A stretch of 64,000 bases of DNA, taken from contig NZ_FRBQ01000005.1 of the NCBI RefSeq assembly GCF_900142655.1, forward strand, positions 186,001-250,000. Direction: 5' to 3'. Of the stretch, positions 34,360 to 44,322 are shown piece after piece. The DNA is from Phytopseudomonas punonensis. Lineage in GTDB: Bacteria; Pseudomonadota; Gammaproteobacteria; Pseudomonadales; Pseudomonadaceae. A model generated the notes under the pieces. That model was not told the origin of the DNA and ran no database searches. It saw nothing but the letters and a program-made list of their open reading frames with translations. Position 1 is the first letter of the stretch; each line of letters starts with the position of its first letter. Made by a program: the position numbers and the translations under genes.

Positions 34360-34758
34360 CCTGAATACTCCTTCCTCACGTTACGTTGATGACCACTGGA
34401 GTCTAGTTCGCGCAAAAAATCAGGAGTGAGTCATTTTGTCCCGTCTATCGGCTGGATACTTGGCTGTCGCCGTCAGCCGCTTGTAACGGACTCATCCTGT
34501 GAGTCGTTAACGTAAAGGCCATGGCCCAAGATGTTAGATAAGACCCGCGGTGGATCTGCTCAAGACTGCGGCCTCATGTTTGCGAAGCGCGGCACGGCAG
34601 TGCCTGCGCCTGCGCAAAGCTAGCGCAACGATGCTCGCGATGAGTATGAAAAGCCGCCGAATATGAAATCATCTTGGTATAGGCAACATCGAACTGACTC
34701 ATAGATAAGCTCTAGAGGAAACGACGCACCATCCAACCAAAAACAGCATGCCTACCGA
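34360..34758. other. 399-bp intergenic stretch
   Basis: No open frame with protein character. It holds the promoter of the DUF1652 gene near its left end. A GC-rich segment at about 34585-34625 is capable of base pairing but is not a clean terminator. I see nothing else. Confidence 0.4.
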
Positions 34759-34962
34759 TCAAATCGACAAGACGATCAGCATGTTGGTAGGGGTAATACG
34801 TGGCAGCTGCTGCCGAACATCGCCTGGTGTCTCGGCCTTGAAGAATACGCGATAGCCACTGCCATCCGGATAAGGCCGGGAATGAGTGACCCAGGTTGAA
34901 ACGAGGCTCTCGCTGAGCCCGGTATCAGTCGCGATTTTTAACAATGGGATATGCACGGTCAT
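34759..34962 (-). CDS. small hypothetical protein
   Basis: 67 residues, MTVHIPLLKIATDTGLSESLVSTWVTHSRPYPDGSGYRVFFKAETPGDVR and a hydrophobic tail LIVLSI. The first half could be a helix-turn-helix (TGLSESLVSTWV) but this is weak. The start at 34962 has a good AAGGAG site; an ATG at 34995 is less likely. Unknown function. Confidence 0.55.
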   Translation of the reverse strand: MTVHIPLLKIATDTGLSESLVSTWVTHSRPYPDGSGYRVFFKAETPGDVRQQLPRITPTNMLIVLSI

Positions 34963-35216
34963 TACGAGCTCCTTCTCATTCAGATAGTGATGCATTCATC
35001 ACGCTGCCGGACATCCATGCCGGACTTGAGTTGACAAGCGATGTCACTATGCCACATTACAAAGGATATAATGACTTTTTTTGCTGCCGCACGCGCTCAA
35101 GCCAGCAGAGTCGATCAATGGCACCTAATTAGTACGCTACCAATCGTCTGGCCGAATGAACTATCGCCACAGCTACCATCAAATAGCTAGTATTACCCGA
35201 TATGGAGGAACCAATC

Positions 35217-35507
35217 GTGAGCAAACCAGTTTTCAACGCCCGCACCGCAGATAAGTTCGTCGTTCGCTTGCCTGATGGCATGCGCAAACGCATCGAAGAT
35301 CTTGCCAATGACAACTACACCAGCATGAACACCGAGATCATCCGCGCTATCGAAGCCCACCTGGAAGGTCAGGCGAGACAGACACTGCTGATCGACGCGC
35401 TGGAGGCGAAACTGAAAACCGAAGCACAGGCTGCCGCCAAGACCGGCAAAAAAGCCGCCGAAAGCAACATCGACTACATCGACGGGCTCAAAACCGGTAC
35501 GCGCTAA
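35217..35507 (+). CDS. Arc-family ribbon-helix-helix DNA-binding protein
   Basis: 96 residues. FNARTADKFVVRLPDGMRKRIEDLANDNYTSMNTEIIRAIEAHLEG is a complete ribbon-helix-helix domain, similar at its start to the AmrZ/AlgZ regulator (ARTADKFVVRLP) but with a different C-terminal part (KTEAQAAAKTGKKAAESNIDYIDGL). A GTG start at 35217 follows GGAGG with 8 bp spacing; an ATG at 35202 contains that site. It is likely a transcriptional regulator; targets unknown. A clear terminator follows. Confidence 0.82.
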   Translation: MSKPVFNARTADKFVVRLPDGMRKRIEDLANDNYTSMNTEIIRAIEAHLEGQARQTLLIDALEAKLKTEAQAAAKTGKKAAESNIDYIDGLKTGTR

Positions 35508-35529
35508 GCTAGCTATATCTAGACAAACA

Positions 35530-35557
35530 AGCCCCGCACATGGCGGGGCTTTTATTT
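35530..35557 (+). terminator. terminator after the ribbon-helix-helix gene
   Basis: Stem GCCCCGC/GCGGGGC with a 5-nt loop, then TTTTATTT, 24 bp beyond the stop codon. Confidence 0.9.
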
Positions 35558-35854
35558 GCCTCGAGTTTCTTGAGTGAGTGCGCTGAGTGCAACCAAAAAA
35601 CAAAATAGACACAGGTTGCAAATTCAGGCATAAATCATCGAAAGCGCGGAACAAATATGCACTAGCACTGTCATGCCGCAAAAAAGGCACTCGATACGCC
35701 TTGGCTGCCACATGTAATTACCTTGACGGTGTAGCGGGATTAACCCCGCTAGAGGCTAGGCATCGCCCAAATGGAAACTCGGGCCTGCCTATTTGCAGCT
35801 GATGAAATGCTGATCTAGCCTGACTTTTCAAACATCAACGTATGGACGCGGATC
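35558..35854. other. 297-bp stretch without a clear gene
   Basis: A 71-codon open frame at 35587-35802 is cysteine- and basic-rich and has no ribosome site; I do not accept it. The base composition is lower in GC than neighbours. A short stem TAGCGGG/CCCGCTA is at about 35731-35751. Confidence 0.35.
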
Positions 35855-36292
35855 ATGATGTATCACACGCTCAAGCATGGCATTTATGCGGACGAGTTCG
35901 CCCGTGTCCTACGGCTGGCCATGAACAGAAGTGACGATGTTCTGGTGGCAGTGCCCGGCAACATAGACAACCTCACCGCCCCCATTGCCAGATTGCTTGG
36001 CGCAGCGGTTGCCAAGAAGCTGCTTGAAGAGCGCGAAGTAACGGTTGCCACACCAGGAGCGCCGGAAAAGAAGCTCTACCTTGCCTCGATCAACGGCTGC
36101 ACCTCCTTCAAGAAAGGCTCCGTCGTATTGCCCTGGACCCCGCTTGATACGGTTTCCAAGGTGGCTGCAAAGCATCCCTCGTCAGACACGTTCTATATCG
36201 CCATCGACGGCCCAGGCACTTCGTACCGCCAGCCCGGCAAGGACGAGCTGACTCGATACCAAGTGAACTACCCAAAATCTAAAGCGGTGTAA
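35855..36292 (+). CDS. hypothetical protein
   Basis: 145 residues with no recognised motif: MYHTLKHGIYADEFARVLRLAMNRSDDVLVAVPGNIDNLTAPIARLLGAAVAKKLLEEREVTV, then KKLYLASINGCTSFKKGSVVLPWTPLD. The central LLGAAVAKKLL may be a helix packing against strands. No signal peptide. Two ATGs begin it; ribosome site weak. The convergent tRNA transcript ends just to its right. Could be a recent accessory gene. Confidence 0.55.
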   Translation: MMYHTLKHGIYADEFARVLRLAMNRSDDVLVAVPGNIDNLTAPIARLLGAAVAKKLLEEREVTVATPGAPEKKLYLASINGCTSFKKGSVVLPWTPLDTVSKVAAKHPSSDTFYIAIDGPGTSYRQPGKDELTRYQVNYPKSKAV

Positions 36293-36413
36293 GGCTAGGC
36301 GCGATCCTCGCCGCCCGCATGCAATCTTGCGGCTGCCTGACACTTCATTCATCAAATAGGGCGCCAAAGCTTTAGAACGCTCCCCCTAACAACCGCTTTT
36401 CTCTACGCACAAA

Positions 36414-36444
36414 AAAGCCCCGTAACCAACGGCTACGGGGCTTT
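36414..36444 (-). terminator. terminator of the tRNA-Gly/tRNA-Cys transcript
   Basis: Stem AAAGCCCCGTA/TACGGGGCTTT with a 9-nt loop and T-run on the minus strand, right after the 3' end of tRNA-Cys. Confidence 0.85.
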
Positions 36445-36449
36445 GCGTT

Positions 36450-36523
36450 TGGAGGCTGAGGTCGGAATCGAACCGGCGTTCACGGATTTGCAATCCGGTG
36501 CATAACCACTCTGCTACTCAGCC
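36450..36523 (-). tRNA. tRNA-Cys (GCA)
   Basis: 74 nt with encoded CCA. Acceptor GGCTGAG pairs with CTCAGCC, anticodon stem GGATT/AATCC surrounds loop with GCA, and T arm CCGGTTCGATTCCGA. Co-transcribed with tRNA-Gly upstream. Confidence 0.96.
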
Positions 36524-36561
36524 TTAAACTGAACGGGCCGTACGTGACGGCCCGTTGAAAC

Positions 36562-36637
<76 letters not shown>

Positions 36638-36703
36638 TTGTCTTATCGACGGGCGCCATTCTATATCTTCAAAACGCCCAGTCAAGCCTTTGATTCAAAA
36701 AAG

Positions 36704-37264
36704 TTATTTCTTTTCGGCGGTCACGCTCAGATGCGGCCATGCAGCGAGCAGATAATGCGCCATTGACCAAAGCGTAAGTGCTGCCGCGACGAGCAGCAGC
36801 GCATAGCCCGTCAGCACCCAGAAACCGAACATCGGCGGATTACCGAGAAGAATCACCAGCGCCACCATCTGCGCCGCAGTCTTCCACTTACCAAGATTGG
36901 ATACGGCTACATGCGCCCGGGCACCAATCTCGGCCATCCACTCGCGCAAGGCCGAAACGACGATCTCGCGACCAATGATGATGGCCGCCGGCAGTGTCAA
37001 CCACAGGTTTGCATGCTCAGCAACCAGCAGCACCAACGCCGTGGCAACCATCAGTTTGTCGGCTACCGGGTCAAGAAAAGCGCCAAACGGCGTGCTCTGC
37101 TCCCAACGACGAGCCAGGTAGCCATCGAGCCAGTCGGTGACGGCAGCGAAAGCGAATACCGCACTGGCAGCCCAATAGCTCCAGGAAAATGGCATATAAA
37201 ACAAAAGGATGAAGATCGGGATCAGCAGAACGCGGAGCACCGTTAGGAGGTTGGGGATATTCAT
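36704..37264 (-). CDS. pgsA: phosphatidylglycerophosphate synthase
   Basis: 186-residue inner-membrane enzyme transferring the phosphatidyl group of CDP-diacylglycerol to glycerol-3-phosphate, first step to phosphatidylglycerol and cardiolipin. The CDP-alcohol phosphotransferase motif is [27 protein letters not shown], containing the DG(x)2AR(x)8G(x)3D(x)3D pattern in full. Four to five membrane helices. It lies 33 bp after uvrC and just before the tRNAs, the usual Pseudomonas gacA-uvrC-pgsA-tRNA operon. Confidence 0.96.
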   Translation of the reverse strand: MNIPNLLTVLRVLLIPIFILLFYMPFSWSYWAASAVFAFAAVTDWLDGYLARRWEQSTPFGAFLDPVADKLMVATALVLLVAEHANLWLTLPAAIIIGREIVVSALREWMAEIGARAHVAVSNLGKWKTAAQMVALVILLGNPPMFGFWVLTGYALLLVAAALTLWSMAHYLLAAWPHLSVTAEKK

Positions 37265-37297
37265 CGGCTCAACTGGACGGTTAGGTGAGGCAGCATT

Positions 37298-39121
37298 CTA
37301 CTCGCTGTGCAGTGCGGCATAAATCAAACCAGCGAGCTTTTTACTGATACCGGGAGCTTTAGCGATTTCTTCGGTACTCGCGCGAGACAATTCCTGCAGC
37401 CCGCCGAAGTGGTTGAGCAGCTCACGCCGCCGCTTAGGCCCGACACCGGCAACCTCTTCGAGGCTCGAAGTGCGCCGAGCTTTGCCGCGACGCGCACGGT
37501 GCCCGGTGATTGCGAACCGGTGTGATTCATCGCGAATCTGCTGAATCAGATGCAGGGCCGGAGAATTGCCCGGCAAGGTGAACTCATGGGCAGCGTCATT
37601 CAGGTACAGCGTTTCCAGGCCGGGCTTGCGAGTCGTGCCTTTGGCCACGCCCAGCAGAATCAACTCAGGCACTTCAAGCTCGGTGAGCACCTCGCGCGCC
37701 ATCGCCAGTTGCCCCTTGCCACCATCGACCAGCAGAATATCCGGCAGCTTACCCTCGTTCTGCTTGATCTTGCTGAAGCGCCGAGTCAACGCCTGGTGCA
37801 TGGCGGCATAGTCATCGCCGCCAGTCACACCCTCGATGTTATAGCGCCGGTAATCCGATTTGATCGGGCCCTCGGGGCCGAAAACCACACAGGAGGCGAC
37901 TGTAGCCTCACCGCTTGAGTGGCTGATATCGAAGCATTCTAAGCGCTGAGGCACCTCGTCCATGCCCAACGCCTCGGCCAGGGCATCGAAGCGCCCTGCC
38001 ATATGTTCGCGATTGGCCAAGCGGGCACCCAGCGCCTGCTCGGCATTGGTGACCGCCAGCGCCTGCCAACGAGCACGAGTGGCGCGGACGCGATGACTGA
38101 TAGCAATCTCACGGCCGCGCAGCTCTTGAATCGCCGCGATCAGCACCGGGTAATCCTCGTGCGGAGCGTTGACGATCAGCTCGGTAGGCAAATCGCGCTC
38201 GTGGCTGCCCAAGTAATACTGACTGAGGAAGGCAACGAGAACGTCCTTGGCCTCCTCCTCGATCGCCACCTGGGGAAAGAAATTTTTGCTACCCAGCACT
38301 CGCCCGCCACGCACGCTGATCAAATGCACGCATGCGCCGCCTGGGTTGACCATCGCAGCGATGATGTCGACGTCCCCGGTTCCGCCTTCCATGCTCTGCT
38401 GATCCTGCACGCGGCGCAGCAATGCCATCTGGTCGCGTAGTTCGGCGGCTCTCTCGAAATCCAGCTCAGCGGAAGCCTGCTGCATATTTGCGGAAAGCTC
38501 GGCGTTCAAGGCGTTGCTACGCCCTTCCAGGAACATCACCGAATGACGTACGTCTTCGGCGTACTCAGCGGGCTCGACCAAACCGACACAAGGCGCCTTG
38601 CAGCGCTTGATCTGATACTGCAGACAAGGTCGCGTGCGGTTGCGGTAGTAGCTGTCCTCACACTGGCGAACCAGAAAGGTCTTCTGCAGCAGGGCCAAAC
38701 TTTCACGGATCGCACCGGCGCTGGGATAAGGGCCGAAATAGCGGCCTTTGCGATTCTTGGCGCCACGATGGATATCCAGGCGCGGGAAGTCGCCATCGGA
38801 CAAAAACACGTACGGGTAGGATTTGTCGTCGCGCAGCAGAATGTTGTACGGCGGGCGCCACTGCTTGATCAGGGTCTGCTCGAGCAGCAACGCCTCCGTT
38901 TCGTTACCGGTAATGGTGGTTTCAACTTGAGCGATCTTGCTGACCAGTGCTGACGTCTTGGTGGCCAGACCGGTCTTGCGAAAATAGCTGGCGAGACGGT
39001 TCTTAAGATTCTTCGCTTTGCCGACGTAGAGCAGATTGCCGCTAGCGTCGAACATACGGTACACGCCGGGGCGACCACTGCAGGTAGCGAGAAATGAACT
39101 GGCATCGAACACGGGCGCCAC
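37298..39121 (-). CDS. uvrC: excinuclease ABC subunit C
   Basis: 607 residues from the GTG at 39121, matching the length usual in pseudomonads. GIY-YIG nuclease domain at the N-terminus ([31 protein letters not shown]), UvrB-binding UVR motif around [17 protein letters not shown], RNase H-like endonuclease domain ([46 protein letters not shown]) and terminal helix-hairpin-helix ([19 protein letters not shown]). The GTG lies one base after the gacA stop; ATG codons at 39148 and 39136 would overlap gacA. Confidence 0.95.
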   Translation of the reverse strand: MAPVFDASSFLATCSGRPGVYRMFDASGNLLYVGKAKNLKNRLASYFRKTGLATKTSALVSKIAQVETTITGNETEALLLEQTLIKQWRPPYNILLRDDKSYPYVFLSDGDFPRLDIHRGAKNRKGRYFGPYPSAGAIRESLALLQKTFLVRQCEDSYYRNRTRPCLQYQIKRCKAPCVGLVEPAEYAEDVRHSVMFLEGRSNALNAELSANMQQASAELDFERAAELRDQMALLRRVQDQQSMEGGTGDVDIIAAMVNPGGACVHLISVRGGRVLGSKNFFPQVAIEEEAKDVLVAFLSQYYLGSHERDLPTELIVNAPHEDYPVLIAAIQELRGREIAISHRVRATRARWQALAVTNAEQALGARLANREHMAGRFDALAEALGMDEVPQRLECFDISHSSGEATVASCVVFGPEGPIKSDYRRYNIEGVTGGDDYAAMHQALTRRFSKIKQNEGKLPDILLVDGGKGQLAMAREVLTELEVPELILLGVAKGTTRKPGLETLYLNDAAHEFTLPGNSPALHLIQQIRDESHRFAITGHRARRGKARRTSSLEEVAGVGPKRRRELLNHFGGLQELSRASTEEIAKAPGISKKLAGLIYAALHSE

Positions 39122-39122
39122 G

Positions 39123-39767
39123 TCAGCTGGTGGCATCGACCATGCCATGGCGCACAGCTAACAATGCCAATTCCACATCACTGGTGATCGAGAGCTTTTC
39201 AAAAATTCGATAACGGTAGGTATTCACTGTCTTGGGCGACAGGCATAGCTTGTCGGAGATGCTCTGTACCTTCTGGCAACCAGCGATCATCAGCGCGATC
39301 TGGATTTCACGCTCGGAAAGCAGATCGAATGGCGAGTTGCTGCTCTGCGGCTGAAAAGATTTCAGCGCCAATTGCTGGGCTATCTGCGGGCTGATGAAGC
39401 GCTGACCGGCAAAGACCATGCGAATGGCTTGAACCATTTCATCAAGCCCTGCCCCTTTGGTCAGATAACCGGCGGCACCGGCCTGCAGCAAGCGCGTGGG
39501 GAACGGGTCTTCCTCACACACGGTAACAGCAACGACCTTGAGGTCAGGGTGGCTGCGCATCAACTTGCGGGTGGCTTCAAGCCCACCGATGCCGGGCATC
39601 TTCACATCCATCAGCACGACGTCGGGCTTGAGCTCGCGAACCTTTTTCAGCGCTTCTTCACCAGAGCACGCCTGGCCAATGACCTGCAAACCGTCGATGT
39701 CGGCCAACATGCGCGAAATACCCGTACGAACGAGGTCGTGATCATCAACAACCAATACCTTAATCAA
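39123..39767 (-). CDS. gacA: response regulator GacA
   Basis: 214-residue NarL/FixJ-type regulator that, phosphorylated by GacS, drives small Rsm RNAs controlling secondary metabolism, biofilm and motility. Receiver domain [14 protein letters not shown] with phospho-acceptor D54 in [10 protein letters not shown]; LuxR-type [46 protein letters not shown] near the C-terminus. Its sequence is nearly the textbook GacA. First gene of gacA-uvrC-pgsA. Confidence 0.96.
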   Translation of the reverse strand: MIKVLVVDDHDLVRTGISRMLADIDGLQVIGQACSGEEALKKVRELKPDVVLMDVKMPGIGGLEATRKLMRSHPDLKVVAVTVCEEDPFPTRLLQAGAAGYLTKGAGLDEMVQAIRMVFAGQRFISPQIAQQLALKSFQPQSSNSPFDLLSEREIQIALMIAGCQKVQSISDKLCLSPKTVNTYRYRIFEKLSITSDVELALLAVRHGMVDATS

Positions 39768-40045
39768 ACGAACACCTCGTACCTGCGCCAGCGCCGCACG
39801 GCGACTACCTGAGAGAACCGCACCATATCAAAAAACCTGACAGGTGAGTTAGCGATGAACGGCAACTTACCGGCGCCAACAACACGATTGCGACAGGCGT
39901 GAAGATGGCGCCATCTTATTGGGCGCGTTACGCGAAGTTATGGCTGACTAAATCAGCAAGCTTCCTAAAAATAATTTATGCGGAACGCACCGCTTGAGGC
40001 GCAGCTCTGAATTTACAGATCGCGAACCATACAGAGGGATTTCCG

Positions 40046-40252
40046 ATGGACATGCTCATCAAGCAGCTCAAGACAGTTACCGCTGGACGCTATCACATCG
40101 TTACGGAAACCTCTGCCGAGGGCTTGCAGGTCGATTGCCTCGATCTGCAATGCAACCTGGTGGCAACGCGTCGCCTCACTGCTGCGCAAATGCAAAACAA
40201 GATCCTGATGACCGCGGTGTATGCCGACCTCAAAGGCACGCTCGGATATTGA
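40046..40252 (+). CDS. small hypothetical protein (possibly DUF3509-like)
   Basis: 68 residues: MDMLIKQLKTVTAGRYHIVTETSAEGLQVDCLDLQCNLVATRRLTAAQMQNKILMTAVYADLKG. The VATRRLTAAQ element and size recall DUF3509 proteins common in Pseudomonas; the match is by eye and weak. Good GAGGGA ribosome site. Divergent from gacA. A hairpin (CAGTGCGGC arms, 40296-40328) follows the stop. Confidence 0.6.
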   Translation: MDMLIKQLKTVTAGRYHIVTETSAEGLQVDCLDLQCNLVATRRLTAAQMQNKILMTAVYADLKGTLGY

Positions 40253-40404
40253 TTCGCACGGCAGCGTGACTGTCGGCAGCACCAGAGATCACCTGCAGTG
40301 CGGCTTCATTTGCGTGAGGGCCGCACTGAAACAGTACTGACTCACCGTAGCCTTACCTAAGTCTTAGCGCGGTCCAATCAGCACAGCCGCACATTTATAT
40401 AGGC

Positions 40405-40436
40405 AAAAAAAAGCCTGGCGAACGCCAGGCTTTTTC
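40405..40436 (-). terminator. terminator after tRNA-Ser
   Basis: Stem GCCTGGCG/CGCCAGGC with AA loop, flanked by eight A and five T residues, so active on the minus strand and possibly also the plus strand. Confidence 0.9.
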
Positions 40437-40441
40437 GTATG

Positions 40442-40532
40442 TGGTGGAGGGCCAGGGATTCGAACCCTGGGAACGCTATTAACGTTCGACGGTTTTCAAG
40501 ACCGTTGCATTCAACCGCTCTGCCAACCCTCC
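40442..40532 (-). tRNA. tRNA-Ser (UGA)
   Basis: 91-nt class II tRNA with encoded CCA. Acceptor GGAGGGT pairs with GCCCTCC, anticodon stem ACGGT/ACCGT with loop CTTGAAA (anticodon TGA), and a long variable arm CGAACGTTAATAGCGTTC before the T arm. Confidence 0.96.
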
Positions 40533-40711
40533 AGGTCGACGCGGATGCTTCATCTTGCCGAAACATCCCTTTGCAACCTTTCAGGTTGCGGGCGGCATCT
40601 TACCGGAACGCAACACACTGTCAAACACTCTGACTTGGCAGCACCCAAGGCTCTGTTAAGATGCTTCTCGACCTTGGTCACGGACCATCAGCATTTACTA
40701 GGAGTGTCGCC

Positions 40712-41380
40712 ATGCGCGAACAAGATTACGCACATAGCCCTTCACGGGTTGAACAAACCGCGGTCAGCAGCGTCCTGCGCAACACATACGGTTTGCTGGC
40801 TCTCACCCTGGCATTCAGTGGCATCGTGGCATTCATGGCGCAACGCGCCAATGTCCCATACCCGAACATTTTCATCGTGTTGATTGGCTTCTACGGCCTG
40901 TTCTTCCTGACTGCCAAGCTGCGTGACTCCGGCTGGGGCATTCTGTCGACCTTCGCCCTCACAGGTTTCATGGGGTACACCCTGGGCCCAATCCTCAACC
41001 GCTACCTGGGCATGGCCAACGGTGCCGAGGTTGTCAGTTCGGCGTTCATGATGACGGCTCTGGTGTTCTGCGGTCTGTCGGCTTACGTGCTGACCACTCG
41101 CAAGGACATGAGCTTCCTGAGCGGCTTCATCACCGCCGGCTTCTTCGTACTGATTGGCGCGATGCTGGCCAGCTTCTTCTTCCAGATCAGCGGCCTGCAA
41201 CTGGCAATCAGCGCTGGTTTCGTGCTGTTCTCCTCGGCCTGCATCCTGTTCCAGACCAGCGCGATCATTCACGGTGGCGAGCGTAACTACATCATGGCGA
41301 CCATTAGCCTGTATGTATCGATCTACAACCTGTTCGTCAGCCTGTTGCAGATCTTCGGCATCATGAGCGGCGACGACTGA
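40712..41380 (+). CDS. yccA: Bax inhibitor-1 family membrane protein (YccA-like)
   Basis: 222 residues, seven membrane helices. [30 protein letters not shown] at the start, [15 protein letters not shown] in the middle and [33 protein letters not shown] at the end are family landmarks; the C-terminal aspartates probably control a pH-dependent pore. In E. coli YccA binds and restrains the FtsH protease. Start at 40712 has TAGGAG at good spacing. Confidence 0.9.
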   Translation: MREQDYAHSPSRVEQTAVSSVLRNTYGLLALTLAFSGIVAFMAQRANVPYPNIFIVLIGFYGLFFLTAKLRDSGWGILSTFALTGFMGYTLGPILNRYLGMANGAEVVSSAFMMTALVFCGLSAYVLTTRKDMSFLSGFITAGFFVLIGAMLASFFFQISGLQLAISAGFVLFSSACILFQTSAIIHGGERNYIMATISLYVSIYNLFVSLLQIFGIMSGDD

Positions 41381-41394
41381 TCGTCACGCTTTAA

Positions 41395-41424
41395 TAAAAA
41401 ACCCGCCAATTGGCGGGTTTTTTA
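41395..41424 (+). terminator. bidirectional terminator after yccA
   Basis: Stem ACCCGCC/GGCGGGT with AATT loop, A-run and T-run on either side, between convergent yccA and the START-domain gene. Confidence 0.9.
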
Positions 41425-41441
41425 TTGGTCGCATATCGCGA

Positions 41442-42041
41442 TTAATGCTCAGCTTTTTCACGCATTCCCTTGAGAGTATTGAAGGGTGCTTCGACTACAA
41501 ACTTGTTGGACAACCACGAAGGAACGCTGCCGCCCGGGTCGGTATGAGCCTCGTAAATGACTTCGACCATGCCATCGGGCTTGGGGGTCATCGTCCAGCT
41601 GCCTTCCACGTTGGCGACACGCACATAACCTTTTTCTTCGGGCTGATAGTTCGGCACACCATGCAGCTTGCGGGTAATGCTGCCGTCAGCGCCCTGCTCG
41701 GTCGTCACCTCGATGATCGAGTCGCGTGGCGTTACCGGCCACGGCGTGTTGAAGCGTGTGTAGGTCCAGCTCTTGTCACCTTCGTGCTTGAGCAGTCGCT
41801 GCTCCTTGCACTCGTGAATCCAGGCGCAGGCGGCCACTACATCTTCTTGCAGCGCCCTGAGTTTGGAGACATCGGTCTTGATCAGGGTGACGCCGCGGTA
41901 GGCCTTGTAGGGAGAACCCGCGACTTCACTGAGGTAAACCTTGATGCCCTCCTCGTCCTTTGCCAGGCGCCAGTCTTCAGCGTGGGCGGCAGACGCGATA
42001 CAAAGGGCAGTACTTGCTAGCAACAAACGGGTAAACGACAT
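41442..42041 (-). CDS. exported START-domain lipid-binding protein
   Basis: 199 residues, signal peptide ending CIASAAHA. DWRLAKDEEGIKVYLSEVAGSPYKAYRGVTLI, CAWIHECKEQRLLKH, WTYTRFNTPWPVTPRDSIIEVT and SWTMTPKPDGMVEVIYEAHTDPGGSVPSWLSNKFVVEAPFNTL match the START/SRPBCC fold, which has a hydrophobic pocket for lipids or sterols. Ligand unknown. Homologues are common in Pseudomonas as periplasmic proteins. The next gene on the same strand is the YkgJ-like protein. Confidence 0.88.
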   Translation of the reverse strand: MSFTRLLLASTALCIASAAHAEDWRLAKDEEGIKVYLSEVAGSPYKAYRGVTLIKTDVSKLRALQEDVVAACAWIHECKEQRLLKHEGDKSWTYTRFNTPWPVTPRDSIIEVTTEQGADGSITRKLHGVPNYQPEEKGYVRVANVEGSWTMTPKPDGMVEVIYEAHTDPGGSVPSWLSNKFVVEAPFNTLKGMREKAEH

Positions 42042-42070
42042 TTCATTCTCCGGGACGTGCTTGTATGGCG

Positions 42071-42331
42071 TCAGATAGCTTTTGCCGTAGCGCCTTCCAG
42101 CCAGTTCAACAGGTGGATGGCCTCTTCACGGCTATTACCGCAGACATCGAAATCGGCCGAAAATGCTGAACACACGTCAGGACGATCCGCGCGCCCGAAT
42201 ATCGTGCAGAGGTTCTCTTCGCTCAGGTTTATACAGCGCTCACCGGCGAGCTTGCCATTAGGCATGCCAGGTATGGGTGAGGTGATTGAGGGAGAAATAC
42301 AGCAGGCGCCACAGCCGGAGCGGCATTGCAT
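42071..42331 (-). CDS. YkgJ-family cysteine-cluster protein
   Basis: 86 residues with the motif CRSGCGACCISPSI at the N-terminus and cysteines at ERCINLSEENLCTIFG and PDVCSAF, ending in a helix (EEAIHLLNWLEGATAKAI). The cysteines are expected to bind zinc or an Fe-S cluster. Precise role unknown. Confidence 0.85.
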   Translation of the reverse strand: MQCRSGCGACCISPSITSPIPGMPNGKLAGERCINLSEENLCTIFGRADRPDVCSAFSADFDVCGNSREEAIHLLNWLEGATAKAI

Positions 42332-42411
42332 GGAACGAACCTCGAACGAAGAGCACGCGACAAACGGCGGCGATTCTAGCCTGCGCTGTGAAAAGACGGC
42401 AGCCCCGGCAG

Positions 42412-44322
42412 TCAGTTCAGGTCGAGGCGGATGCTGAAGCGCGAGCCCTGCCCTTCAACGCTTTCGACGGCCAGCTCGGCACCGAGAATATCCACCGCCA
42501 ATTGATGGGTGATGTGCAGCCCAAGACCGGTGCCACCCAGCCCTCGGCGGGTGGTAAAGAAGGGATCGAATATCTTGCCCATCAGCTCTTCGCTCATGCC
42601 ACGACCATCATCGGCAACTTCGACAACGCACTGCCTTTGTGCCTCGTCGATCTGCCCGCGAATGGTAACCACACCTTTCACCCCAGGGTCGAAGGCATGA
42701 ATCAGCGCGTTATCGACGAGATTCTGCAAGATTTGCCCTAGCGGGCCCGGGTAGCTGTCGAGCTGCAGATCCGCGGCGATTTGCACGTCAACACGGTGCG
42801 CTCCCTGGCGTATTTTCGGCTGTAACAACAGCACCACTTCATCGACCAACTCACGCAAGTTGAAGCGCCTTCGCTCGGTGCTGGCGCGATCAGTTGCCAG
42901 TTGCTTAAAGGCGCGGGTCAACTGGGACATCCGTTCGAGGCTGATCAGGATGATGTTCAAACCATCATCAGTGCGCTGCACGAAACGCTCGAGCGTTGCG
43001 CGCTTGAGGCCCTCACGCATCGAGACCTGAAACTCCTGACTGGCTCTCTCCAGCGTCGAAGCGGCCACGCTTGCGGCCCCAATCGGGGTATTCAGCTCAT
43101 GGGCAACACCAGCGACCATGGTGCCCAGCGACGACAGCTTTTCCGCCTGCAAGAGTGCGCGACGAGTGCGCTGAAGTTGTTCGACCGTACGTTGCAACTG
43201 CTCGTTACTCGACGCCAACGCCCTGCTACTGACATGCAACCCGTGCTCGGCACGCAGGCGCTCTGCTTCATCGACAGCACGCCGCACCGCGATCAAAAGT
43301 CCTACGCCCTGCAATAAGCCAAAAAACAACAAAACGCGCCACAACACTTCCCAGCGCAATTCGCTGAGGTTCTGGGCAGGCAAGTGCGACAGCAGTAACC
43401 AGTGATCGGCCGCATTGGTAGTTACCGATGCCGCATCGCTTGGCCGAAAGTGGTTATAGGCCCAGAAACCGGCCGGATCGATGAACGAGCCACGCTGCTC
43501 ATTTTGCAGTTGCCGCCAGCTGGCGGGTTGATGGTTAGCCAGCGTCAACTCGGGTTTGCCGAGCAAAAAACCCCAGGCATGCTCTGGGCGCTCGCCGAGC
43601 ATCCAGTAACCCTCGTGATCCAATAACTGCAAGGAGCCGCCGTAAGCCACCGAGGTTTCCCGCAGCCGCTCCAACAGGCGCTCGGCCCGGTAATCGAGGA
43701 TCAGAATGCCGCGTCGCTCGCCGCGCTCGCTGAAAATAGGCACCGCTGCCCGAAGGATCGGCACCAGCGTCTCGATCGATCCGTCAGGCCGGTAATGGCG
43801 CTCCAGGTCAAAGCGTGACAGGTAGGAATCGCCTCTGAACAGGTGCATGGTCTCGACGAAATAGTAGGACGCCGAATCATTCTGCAGCTCAGACGTTTCG
43901 ACCTGCCTTGCCGCTCCTGAATCGCTGTCGATGCGTATGCGTTCCATGCCGGTTTCATCGAGCCAGCGGATGTGCTGGTAAGTCCCGCGGCTATTGGAGA
44001 ACTCCACGAACAGCTCGCTCAATGCGGCATAACTATCATCGGAGGACTCTCTGACTGCGCGGGTCAGCAAGGGCTGCTGGCTGAGAAACTGCAGATCACC
44101 ACGCAAGCTGGACAAATGCCGCTCCAGCACTGCAACTCCCTCGTTCAGACTGTCCGTTTGCGCTTCGAGCAAGGGTTCCAAGCGGTCGCTGAGCATGCGG
44201 TCATAAAGCAGAAAGCTGAGCACGATGATCAGCAGTGACCAAGGAAGAAACAGCACCACCAGATTACGCGGCAGCGGACGCTTAAGCGCCTTGCGCCAAC
44301 TGACCATGCCGCTGCCGATCAC
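42412..44322 (-). CDS. membrane sensor histidine kinase
   Basis: 636 residues. Membrane helices at about 21-40 and 324-346 enclose a periplasmic dCache/CHASE-like sensor domain (including YQHIRWLDETGMERIRID and GILILDYRAERLLERL). Then a coiled coil, the HisKA H-box with H408 in MVAGVAHELNTPIG, and the HATPase_c domain with N-box QNLVDNALIHA, G1 VADDGRGM, F-box and G2 (GGTGLGLH). A GTG start at 44322 overlaps the stop of the response regulator by 4 bp; an ATG at 44307 is possible. It is co-transcribed with the regulator. Confidence 0.9.
   Translation of the reverse strand: MIGSGMVSWRKALKRPLPRNLVVLFLPWSLLIIVLSFLLYDRMLSDRLEPLLEAQTDSLNEGVAVLERHLSSLRGDLQFLSQQPLLTRAVRESSDDSYAALSELFVEFSNSRGTYQHIRWLDETGMERIRIDSDSGAARQVETSELQNDSASYYFVETMHLFRGDSYLSRFDLERHYRPDGSIETLVPILRAAVPIFSERGERRGILILDYRAERLLERLRETSVAYGGSLQLLDHEGYWMLGERPEHAWGFLLGKPELTLANHQPASWRQLQNEQRGSFIDPAGFWAYNHFRPSDAASVTTNAADHWLLLSHLPAQNLSELRWEVLWRVLLFFGLLQGVGLLIAVRRAVDEAERLRAEHGLHVSSRALASSNEQLQRTVEQLQRTRRALLQAEKLSSLGTMVAGVAHELNTPIGAASVAASTLERASQEFQVSMREGLKRATLERFVQRTDDGLNIILISLERMSQLTRAFKQLATDRASTERRRFNLRELVDEVVLLLQPKIRQGAHRVDVQIAADLQLDSYPGPLGQILQNLVDNALIHAFDPGVKGVVTIRGQIDEAQRQCVVEVADDGRGMSEELMGKIFDPFFTTRRGLGGTGLGLHITHQLAVDILGAELAVESVEGQGSRFSIRLDLN

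Noticed and set aside
35587..35802. 71-codon open frame next to the ribbon-helix-helix gene
   Set aside because: No ribosome site, odd composition; could be a remnant but not supportable.
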